Source: Polyangiaceae bacterium
GTDB lineage: Bacteria > Myxococcota_A > Polyangia > Polyangiales > Polyangiaceae
Direction of reading: 5' to 3'
Assembly: GCA_025936045.1 (NCBI GenBank)
Contig: JAICUB010000012.1
Coordinates: 1-64,000 of the forward strand
DNA length: 64,000 nucleotides
Under the pieces are notes generated by a model, which worked only from the letters and a program-made list of their open reading frames with translations, did not search any database and was not told where the DNA came from. A program made the translations under genes and the position numbers. Shown piece by piece: positions 34,592-42,383 of the stretch (position 1 is its first letter; each line of letters begins with the position of its first letter).

Positions 34592-35491
34592 GTGGGCACC
34601 GAGCGAGCGGAAGAGAGAGCGGTCGAGCCACGCTCGGCGGAGAGCGGGCTCAGGCCGAAGCGGCGTTTCATCCCCGTCCTACGGCAGGGTGTGAGCGAGA
34701 TCCGCCTGGACCGCCCCGTGCTCACGATCGGGCGCAGCACGGCGTGTGAGGTGCAGCTCACGAGCGGACTCGTTTCGCGCCGTCACGCGCGTCTCACGCT
34801 GAGCCAGCTCGGCGTGAACGTCGAGGACCTCGGCAGTCGCAACGGCGTGTACGTGAATTCGGTGCGCGTCGTCGGCTCGGTGCGGCTCAAGCCGGGCGAT
34901 CGCCTGTCCGTCGGCGACGAGGTTCTGTACTTCGGCCAGCTCGAAGAGGAGCTCGCGAGCGAGACTGCCGACACCCTCGCGAGCCTCGTGGCGCCACGCC
35001 TTCACCGCGACAGCTTCATCGACGACGAGGTCGCCGTCGCGACGCGAAGCGCGGACGTCTTCGAGCTGCTCGCCAGCGTCGTCGACAAGGCGCTCGCGCT
35101 CGGACGCGGCGAGGAGGCTGAGCGCGTGATCGCGATGCATCTGCAAGCCGCCCTCGCCGATGCGGTTGCCGGACGCGACGTCTCGCTCGACGTGGCGCGC
35201 ACGGCCGCCGGCTACTCGGTGAAGCTTGCGGGGGCGACGGGCAAGGCGCTCTGGATGGACCACGCCGTCAAGCTCTACTCCGCACTCGGGCTGGTGCTGC
35301 CGCTCGCCCTCGTGGACGAGATGTACGTGCTCTTGCGCCGTGTGCGGGGACTCGATATCGGGGTGCTCAGGAGCTACACGGAAAGCCTGAAAGGACGCAC
35401 CGAGGAGCTTGCGCCCGCGGAGCGCTTCGTGCTTCAGCGCCTGCTCGGCCTCGAACGCCTCGCCTGCTGGCAGACGAGCGGCGGGCCCTGA
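34592..35491 (+). CDS. FHA-domain protein
   Basis: A 299-residue cytoplasmic protein. Residues of about 30-115 form an FHA domain, which binds phosphothreonine peptides: LTIGRSTACEVQL, SGLVSRRHARLTL and DLGSRNGVYVN hold the conserved Gly-Arg, Ser-x-x-His and Ser-Arg-Asn-Gly residues. The remaining 180 residues are predicted helical, containing RSADVFELLASVVDKALAL, LYSALGLVLPLALV and RFVLQRLLGLERLAC. Such proteins commonly read out serine/threonine kinase signals, which are abundant in Myxococcota. The GTG start is a short distance after a candidate promoter. The gene is convergent with the FKBP gene, 2 nt apart. Confidence 0.88.
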   Translation: MGTERAEERAVEPRSAESGLRPKRRFIPVLRQGVSEIRLDRPVLTIGRSTACEVQLTSGLVSRRHARLTLSQLGVNVEDLGSRNGVYVNSVRVVGSVRLKPGDRLSVGDEVLYFGQLEEELASETADTLASLVAPRLHRDSFIDDEVAVATRSADVFELLASVVDKALALGRGEEAERVIAMHLQAALADAVAGRDVSLDVARTAAGYSVKLAGATGKALWMDHAVKLYSALGLVLPLALVDEMYVLLRRVRGLDIGVLRSYTESLKGRTEELAPAERFVLQRLLGLERLACWQTSGGP

Positions 35492-35493
35492 GC

Positions 35494-36027
35494 TTACTGA
35501 CCCGCGGCAGGGACGATCTCGAGTAGCTCGATGTCGAAGACGAGGGGTGAATCGGGCGGAATCACCGGCGGGTGGCCGCTCTTGCCGTAGGCCATATCGG
35601 ACGGGATCGTGAGCTTGCGCTGGCCGCCGACCTTCATACCGACGACGCCTTCGTCCCAACCCTTGATCACCATGCCCGCGCCGAGCTTGAACTCGAACGG
35701 TTCGTTCCGGTCACGCGAGCTGTCGAACTTCGAGCCGCTGAGCAGTGTGCCCGTGTAGTGGACCTTCACGGTGTCCCCCGTCTTCGCCGCGGCGCCCTTG
35801 CCCACTTTGATATCTTCTTTGATGAGCTTCGTGACGGCGGTGCCGCTCGCGGCCGGCGAGGCGCCCGAAGCCGCGGAGGTCGGCCCAGCCGCCGTGGCCG
35901 TCGTCGTTGCTGCTGCTGCAGCCGTCGCCGGCGTGGTCTGCGCGGCCGGCATCGGCTCCGGCTCGGGAACCCGCTTTTCACAGCCGACGCAGAGGAGCAC
36001 GCAAACGAGGGCTCGCTTGAAAGACAT
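35494..36027 (-). CDS. FKBP-type peptidyl-prolyl isomerase lipoprotein
   Basis: A 177-residue lipoprotein that isomerises proline bonds to help envelope protein folding. The signal peptide [18 protein letters not shown] ends in a VGC lipobox. An Ala/Thr/Pro linker (about 20-75) leads to one FKBP domain: [65 protein letters not shown]. The Tyr, Asp, Phe and Trp pocket residues are in place. It faces the divergent DUF502 gene across 99 nt. Confidence 0.94.
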   Translation of the reverse strand: MSFKRALVCVLLCVGCEKRVPEPEPMPAAQTTPATAAAAATTTATAAGPTSAASGASPAASGTAVTKLIKEDIKVGKGAAAKTGDTVKVHYTGTLLSGSKFDSSRDRNEPFEFKLGAGMVIKGWDEGVVGMKVGGQRKLTIPSDMAYGKSGHPPVIPPDSPLVFDIELLEIVPAAGQ

Positions 36028-36126
36028 GGCCGCTTTCTAGCCTCGAGTGACGGTTCCGCGCGAGCAAAAGTTCGCCCTGCGCGGACGGCCGGCGCGCCGC
36101 GGGCGCGAGGCGCTACCCTTCCCTTC

Positions 36127-36726
36127 ATGACCGCCAAACGTCTGGTGCGCTACTTCCTGCGCGGCTGCCTGGTCACCGCTCCCCTCGGCCTCACCGTGTA
36201 CATCGTGTGGCTGGTTCTGAGCACCATCGATCGCTTCTTGCCTTTCCCGATCCCCGGGCTCGGCCTCATCGCCACGGTGGTCCTCATCACCGCGGTCGGC
36301 GTTGCGACGTCGAACGTGGTCGGCCGCACCGCGGTGGAAATGGCGGAGGCCCTCTTCGGACGCTTGCCGCTCGTGAAGCTCGTCTACACCTCGATCAAGG
36401 ATTTGGTGGACGCGTTCGTCGGCGACAAGCGCCGCTTCGACGTGCCGGTCGCCGTGACGCTTTCTCCCGGCGCCGGCGCGAAGGCGCTCGGCTTCGTCAC
36501 ACGCGACTCGCTCGGACGGCTCGGCATGCCGGAGTCGGTCGCGGTGTATTTCCCCCAGTCGTACAATTTCGCGGGCTATTTGTTGGTCGTGCCTCGGAGT
36601 CAGGTAGAGCGGCTCGACGTGCCGGCGGCCGAGCTCATGACGTTCATCATCTCGGGCGGTGTGTCCGGCTTCGGCGTGGGGCAGAGCATGCTGCCGCCGC
36701 AGCCGCTCGGCGGCGTCCGAGCCTAG
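36127..36726 (+). CDS. DUF502 family membrane protein
   Basis: A 199-residue inner-membrane protein of the DUF502 family. The N-terminal helix (GCLVTAPLGLTVYIVWLVL) and a second helix (LIATVVLITAVGVATSNVVG) are followed by a cytoplasmic or periplasmic domain with PLVKLVYTSIKDLVDAFVGD, FPQSYNFAGYLLVVPRSQV and MTFIISGGVSG, all hallmark stretches of the family. The role is not established; members are widespread in Gram-negative bacteria. The ATG at 36127 starts MTAKRLVRYFLRG, a typical N-terminus. It is convergent with the TerB-like gene, 30 nt apart. Confidence 0.9.
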   Translation: MTAKRLVRYFLRGCLVTAPLGLTVYIVWLVLSTIDRFLPFPIPGLGLIATVVLITAVGVATSNVVGRTAVEMAEALFGRLPLVKLVYTSIKDLVDAFVGDKRRFDVPVAVTLSPGAGAKALGFVTRDSLGRLGMPESVAVYFPQSYNFAGYLLVVPRSQVERLDVPAAELMTFIISGGVSGFGVGQSMLPPQPLGGVRA

Positions 36727-36756
36727 CCGTGCGGCGCAGCGGCGACGCGTACGCGC

Positions 36757-37155
36757 TCAGTCCGGCTTGAGCGAGCGCGAGCTCAACTGGAGCGCGCCGT
36801 CGTCAGCGCCCGCCAAGATCTCGTGCGCTTCCTCGTCCGAGAACCCGAGGAGCTCGACGAGCTTCACGAGCACGTCGACTTCTTCCAGGCTCTGCTCCCC
36901 GTCGGCTTGCGTGAGGAGGCCCGCGTTCGCGAGCAAGAGCTCCCGATCTTCACGCGTAAGCTCGTCGAGCGGGAGGTCCTTCTCGAGCGTGCGCGGGGTG
37001 CGCGCGTACTCGAGGATCTCCTTCTCTTCGGCTTCGCTCGCGTCGAAGCCGGTGAGCAAGCCCTCGATCACGCTCGACTCACCGGACGCGAGCTGTCCGT
37101 CCGCCCAGGCAACCGCGACCAGCGAACGTACGATGTTCTTCTCGCTCGGTGTCAT
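36757..37155 (-). CDS. TerB-like protein
   Basis: A 132-residue, highly acidic cytoplasmic protein predicted to be all helical. MTPSEKNIVRSLVAVAWADG matches the first helix of TerB-like (DUF533/TerB) domains, where the alternating Asp-Gly in WADGQLASGE and QADGEQSLEE are characteristic calcium-binding-like loops. The ATG at 37155 follows AGGGAG; an upstream in-frame ATG is less likely. TerB domains are known from tellurite resistance and phage defence systems, but here no partner gene is present. The role is unknown. A second TerB-like gene is at 57741. Confidence 0.75.
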   Translation of the reverse strand: MTPSEKNIVRSLVAVAWADGQLASGESSVIEGLLTGFDASEAEEKEILEYARTPRTLEKDLPLDELTREDRELLLANAGLLTQADGEQSLEEVDVLVKLVELLGFSDEEAHEILAGADDGALQLSSRSLKPD

Positions 37156-37178
37156 GACTCCCTCTCGGATTGATGGCA

Positions 37179-37204
37179 CGCGGGCGACCCCTTTGCCGCC
37201 CGCG
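37179..37204 (-). terminator. Hairpin downstream of ahcY
   Basis: CGCGGGCG (37179-37186) pairs perfectly with CGCCCGCG (37197-37204) around a 10-nt loop. It begins 22 nt past the ahcY stop, where a terminator is expected, before the TerB-like gene on the same strand. There is no T-tract. Confidence 0.5.
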
Positions 37205-37225
37205 CGCCGTGGACGACGCTCGGAT

Positions 37226-38608
<1,383 letters not shown>

Positions 38609-38818
38609 AGCTTCGTTCTCCTTAGGGAACGGGGTTTCTAGTCGACAGCGACTACCAAGACCAGTGCGGAGGGCAGGAATCCGGCAAAAACCCGGTTCGC
38701 AGGAGCCTCGAGCGCGCCGCTCCACCCACCGCGACCCGGGCCGAGGGCCGATCGACGGGTGCTTGCCCTCCGAGCGAAACTATCGCGACCGCGGCCTTCC
38801 CGACTAGACTGCCTCGCT

Positions 38819-39412
38819 ATGGATCGGTTTCGCCGCTTCGACGAAGCCTACTATCACCGCTTCTACGATTCCCCACAGACCCGCGTCACCTCCGCAGAGG
38901 AGCACGCGAATCTCGCGGAATACGTATTTGCCTTCGCCCGCTACAACAAGGTCGAGGTGAAGAGCGTCCTCGACGTGGGCGCGGGGATCGGGCTTTGGAA
39001 GCATTGGATCGAAAAACACCACAAGGGCGTCCAGTACACGGGCACCGAGGTGAGTCAGGTGATGTGCAAGAAGCACGGCTACCTGCACCGCGACATCGCC
39101 CGCTGGCGCGACCGGAAAAAGCACGACCTCATCGTGTGCCAGGGCGTGCTCCAGTACCTGCCCGATCCGGACGTCGCCCCCGCCGTCGCGAACATCGCCG
39201 CGATGTCGCGTGGTCTCGTTTACGTGGAAGTGACGACTCGGCAAGATTTGCGCGAGCGCTGCGACACCACGCGGACGGACACCGACATTTTCGTGCGTAA
39301 CGGCTCGTACTACCGCGGCATCCTGAGCAAGCACCTCGTGAGCGTGGGTGCCGGCCTCTGGTGGGTGAAGGATCGACCGCCGCCGTTCTTCGAGCTCGAG
39401 ATGGCTGGATGA
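38819..39412 (+). CDS. SAM-dependent methyltransferase, class I
   Basis: A 197-residue class I methyltransferase. The SAM-binding loop is VLDVGAGIGLWKHW (near residue 50), followed by YTGTEVSQVMCKKHGY and the DLIVCQGVLQYLPD motif IV (near 110). The acceptor cannot be predicted. It is divergent from ahcY, whose product removes the S-adenosylhomocysteine that methyltransferases make, which suggests functional proximity but may be chance. The ATG at 38819 starts MDRFRRFDEAYYHRFY, a normal N-terminus. The stop is immediately followed by the next start with no gap. Confidence 0.88.
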   Translation: MDRFRRFDEAYYHRFYDSPQTRVTSAEEHANLAEYVFAFARYNKVEVKSVLDVGAGIGLWKHWIEKHHKGVQYTGTEVSQVMCKKHGYLHRDIARWRDRKKHDLIVCQGVLQYLPDPDVAPAVANIAAMSRGLVYVEVTTRQDLRERCDTTRTDTDIFVRNGSYYRGILSKHLVSVGAGLWWVKDRPPPFFELEMAG

Positions 39413-39748
39413 ATGGCGGAGCGGAGCGGCCTCTCGCGCGCTCTCGTCGCAGCCGTGTGCCTCGGCGTGACGGCGCTAGGCCTCGCCAACACGTACGGCG
39501 ACAACGCCGAGGTGCTCACGCTCGCGGAACGCACGGCCTGCGGCAGCGGCACCTGCTCGTATGAAACCCTACGCCAGGAGCGCTCTCCCCTCGCCCAATC
39601 CTTCACGTTTCAGGTGCGCCTGACCGAGAAGGGCCGCGAGCGCGCGGCGACCGCGGACGTCGAGTGCCGCCGGGCGTACGTCTTCGTCGGCGAGTACGCC
39701 TGCCGGGTCACGAGCGGCGGCGTCCCCGCCGCGAGCTCTGCCCGCTGA
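39413..39748 (+). CDS. Hypothetical small secreted or anchored protein
   Basis: A 111-residue protein with an N-terminal hydrophobic segment (ALVAAVCLGVTALGLA) that may be a signal peptide or anchor. The mature part has four cysteines (ERTACGSGTCSYE, ADVECRRAYVFVGEYACRV) likely to form two disulfides, so it probably sits in the periplasm. No family recognised. It starts directly after the methyltransferase stop and is co-transcribed with it. It is convergent with the SirB1 gene. Confidence 0.65.
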   Translation: MAERSGLSRALVAAVCLGVTALGLANTYGDNAEVLTLAERTACGSGTCSYETLRQERSPLAQSFTFQVRLTEKGRERAATADVECRRAYVFVGEYACRVTSGGVPAASSAR

Positions 39749-39767
39749 GCACGGGCCGCCGGCAACG

Positions 39768-40586
39768 TCAGTTTTGCGCGCGCATCGCGGGCTCGGCCGC
39801 GAGGCGCTCCATCCAGCGTTTGACCTCGGGAACGTCGTCGGCGTGCGGCAAAGACTCCACGTAGCGCGCGAGGTCGGCGTGTGCGGCGCCCGGCGCACCG
39901 AGCCGCGCGAAGAGCAAGCCACGCTCGCGGAGCTCGTCCGTCGCGGTGGGAAGCAGGTCGATCATGCGATCGATCACCAGCAATAAACGGCTGTAATCGC
40001 CGCGGGAAGCGTAGATCCCGCGCAGATTCATCAGCATGCGCGCGACCACCTGCCGCACGGGCGTCGGCGCGATGAGCTCGGAGCTGTAGCGAAGTCTCGA
40101 GCCGGACCGGCGCAAGAGCTCGGCGAGCCCGACCTCGTCGAGCGCCCCGCCGCCGTGAAACGGATCGACCACCAGGCGCCGTTCGGGATCGTCGATGCGT
40201 ACCAAAAAGTGACCCGGGAAGCCGACGGGGCTCGCCGCCACGCCCGCTCGCCGGGCGACCTCGACGTAGAGCACGGAGAGCGAAATGGGGATCCCCGTGC
40301 GCCGCGCGATGACCTCGTCCAGAAACGAATTGCGCGGGTCGTAGTAGTCCGCGTCGTTACCGTGAAATCCGATCCCGACGAACAGATGGTCGGCCAAAAC
40401 ACGGGCTTGCGCCGGCGCGGGCATGGCCCCAAGTCCCCTACGTTTCAGCGGCTCGGCGAGCGCGTCGAGCTCACCTTCCACGGCACGGTGATCGAGCCCC
40501 GGGTGCGCGTCGCTCGCGATGAGAAGCGCGCCCTCGAGGAGGTCGAGCTCGTCGTCCGATTGCGCCGCGTACGTGCCGAAGTCCAC
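39768..40586 (-). CDS. SirB1-family transglutaminase-like protein
   Basis: A 272-residue protein of the SirB1 family (transglutaminase-like fold followed by tetratricopeptide-like helices). Motifs include HLFVGIGFHGNDADYYDPRN, NSFLDEVIARRTGIPISLSVLY, SPVGFPGHFLVRI, VDPFHGGGAL, then MLMNLRGIYASRGDYSRLLL. The family is often seen with peptidyl-tRNA or regulatory functions but lacks a confirmed enzymatic role. The start is uncertain: GTG at 40586 fits the family start (VDFGTYAAQ), while an ATG at 40667 would add 27 atypical residues. It is divergent from the CBS gene. Confidence 0.85.
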   Translation of the reverse strand: MDFGTYAAQSDDELDLLEGALLIASDAHPGLDHRAVEGELDALAEPLKRRGLGAMPAPAQARVLADHLFVGIGFHGNDADYYDPRNSFLDEVIARRTGIPISLSVLYVEVARRAGVAASPVGFPGHFLVRIDDPERRLVVDPFHGGGALDEVGLAELLRRSGSRLRYSSELIAPTPVRQVVARMLMNLRGIYASRGDYSRLLLVIDRMIDLLPTATDELRERGLLFARLGAPGAAHADLARYVESLPHADDVPEVKRWMERLAAEPAMRAQN

Positions 40587-40722
40587 GCTTCCAGTATACC
40601 GAACTCCTGCCCCCGCCCGAAGAGCGCCCGGCCGCGCACCGCGACCGGCTTTCTCGAGGGGCGCCATGCTTTAGGGTTAAAAACTGCTCGCGGCGAGACT
40701 AGCCTCTCGGCAAGGAGACCAC

Positions 40723-41208
40723 GTGAAGATCGAGGACATCATGACGCGCGACGTTCGAGCCTGTCTCGCGGACGACAGCTTGGCCACCGCTGCGCAGATC
40801 ATGTGGGAGAACGATTGCGGCTCGGTGCCCGTCACGGACGCCGACGGCCGCGTCATCGGCATCATCACCGATCGCGATCTCGCGATGGCGGCGCACCTGC
40901 AGGGCGTCGCGCTGCGAGCGTCGCGCGTCTCGAGCGCGATGGCTCGCGACGTGAAGTGCTGCTCGCCGCGCGACACGCCGGCGACCGTGCAAGCGGTGAT
41001 GCAGCAGCACAAGATCCGGCGCGTGCCCGTAGTGGACGAGCTGAAGCGCCTGCTCGGCATCGTGAGCCTCGGTGATCTCGCCTACGCCATGGCCGCGGAG
41101 CAGACGCTCGGCGGTGACGGCATGACCTGGACGGCCGTCGCGCACACGCTCGCCCGCGTGAGCGAGCCGCGCGTACCGCGTTGGGGCCGGCTCGGCGAAC
41201 GCATGTGA
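40723..41208 (+). CDS. Two-CBS-domain protein
   Basis: A 161-residue protein made of a pair of CBS domains (a Bateman module), which bind adenosine nucleotides to sense energy or second messengers. The first domain shows VKIEDIMTRDVRACLADD, VPVTDADGRVIGIITDRDL; the second shows AMARDVKCCSPRDTPATVQ, VPVVDELKRLLGIVSLGDL. AAGGAG lies a few bases before the GTG start. It stands alone and is convergent with the ROK kinase gene. The partner that it regulates is unknown. Confidence 0.93.
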   Translation: MKIEDIMTRDVRACLADDSLATAAQIMWENDCGSVPVTDADGRVIGIITDRDLAMAAHLQGVALRASRVSSAMARDVKCCSPRDTPATVQAVMQQHKIRRVPVVDELKRLLGIVSLGDLAYAMAAEQTLGGDGMTWTAVAHTLARVSEPRVPRWGRLGERM

Positions 41209-41232
41209 CGACGCGACCCGCGGCGTGAAAGC

Positions 41233-42240
41233 TCAGGCGCCGGAGCTGCCCGTTTCGTCGAGCAGCGCGGCGCCGATCACGCCCGCGGAATCACCGAGCT
41301 CGTGCCGGAGAATGGGCGTCTGGAGCTCGCCGTTGCACACGTACGTCTCCACGCGCGAGCGCCCCTCGCTGTAGAGGAGCTCGAGGTTCGAAACACCGCC
41401 GCCGAGGACGACCGCGCTCGGGTCGAGGATGTCGATCACGTTCGCGAGGCCGCGCCCGTACGCCTCGACGAGCTCGTCGACGAGCAGCGCGGCGGTTTCG
41501 TCCGTCTCCCGCCGCTCCACGAGCTCGGCGAGCTTGCGCGACGCCCCGGTGCGACGCCGGTACTCTTTCTCGATGCCGCCGCCGCTCGCGTAGAGCTCGA
41601 CACAGCCCATCTTCCCGCAGCTGCAGATCGGCCGCTCGCTCAAGCCGGTGCCCGAGATCGGCTCCTCCACCGCGGCGTCGAGTCGCCGCCATGGCCCGAC
41701 GGCGTGGTGTCCCCACTCTCCGCCGAGCCCTTGCAAGCCGCCCCAAATTCGCCCGCGCGTCACGATGCCGCCGCCGACGCCGGTGCCCATGATGACGCCG
41801 AACACGACGCCGTCGATGTACCCGCGCGCCGCACCGCAGCGTGCCTCCGCGAGCGCGAAGCAGTTCGCGTCGTTGTCGAAAAGCACGCGGCCGCCGAGCG
41901 CGCGCGCGAGGTCTTGCCGGAACGGCTTGCCGTTCAGGCACTCCGTGTTGGAATTCTTGATCAGGCCCCCGATGCGCGTGACCGAGCCCGGCATGCCGAC
42001 GCCGATCGGGATGCGCTCCGGATCGATGCCGGCCTCCCGGGCCGTCGCGCGCACGAGGTTCGTGATCGTCTCGAGCACGGCGCGATAGCCGCGGTCACTC
42101 CCCGTGGGCACGCGCTGGCGCGCAAGCACCCGAAAGTCGTCGTTCTTGCGGACGGTCGCCCCCATGCCCTGCCGGGCGATGACGGCTGCTTCGGTTTTCG
42201 TTCCCCCGAGGTCCACCCCCAAAGAGATAAGATCGCTCAT
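41233..42240 (-). CDS. ROK family sugar kinase (glucokinase-like)
   Basis: A 335-residue ROK-family kinase that probably phosphorylates glucose or a related sugar. The ATP-binding loop is LGVDLGGTKTEAAV near the N-terminus. The sugar-binding motifs are FDNDANCFALAE and GTGVGGGIVTRGRIW. The zinc site is WGHHAV (His) plus CSCGKMGCVELYASGGG, where three Cys coordinate the metal. Glucokinase is the most likely activity; N-acetylglucosamine or other sugar specificity cannot be excluded. Start ATG at 42240. It lies downstream of cphA in the same direction, separated by 143 nt. Confidence 0.9.
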   Translation of the reverse strand: MSDLISLGVDLGGTKTEAAVIARQGMGATVRKNDDFRVLARQRVPTGSDRGYRAVLETITNLVRATAREAGIDPERIPIGVGMPGSVTRIGGLIKNSNTECLNGKPFRQDLARALGGRVLFDNDANCFALAEARCGAARGYIDGVVFGVIMGTGVGGGIVTRGRIWGGLQGLGGEWGHHAVGPWRRLDAAVEEPISGTGLSERPICSCGKMGCVELYASGGGIEKEYRRRTGASRKLAELVERRETDETAALLVDELVEAYGRGLANVIDILDPSAVVLGGGVSNLELLYSEGRSRVETYVCNGELQTPILRHELGDSAGVIGAALLDETGSSGA

Positions 42241-42330
42241 CGTTAGGGAGCTCGAAGAATAGCGTTCATGACGAGCTTTTCAAGCCCCGATCGCGCGCTT
42301 CTCGCTCACGGAAAGAGAATCGGCGGCCGG

Positions 42331-42359
42331 TTCTCACCGCGGGGTGAGAATTGTTTTTT
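42331..42359 (+). terminator. Intrinsic terminator facing + strand, antisense to neighbouring genes
   Basis: TTCTCACC (42331-42338), loop GCGG, GGTGAGAA (42343-42350): a perfect 8-bp stem, followed by TTGTTTTTT (42351-42359). This is a classical Rho-independent terminator on the + strand. The flanking genes (ROK kinase and cyanophycin synthetase) are both on the - strand, so no known + transcript ends here. Confidence 0.65.
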
Positions 42360-42383
42360 GCGGCGACCTCCGAGCGGCGGAGC

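Noticed and set aside
38609..38818. SAH or SAM riboswitch upstream of ahcY
   Set aside because: The 210-nt leader was read on the minus strand. CGAGGCTCCTGCGAAC looks faintly like the start of a SAH riboswitch, but the matching downstream segments (GGCTCG and GGCGCTC-type pairing parts) are not present.
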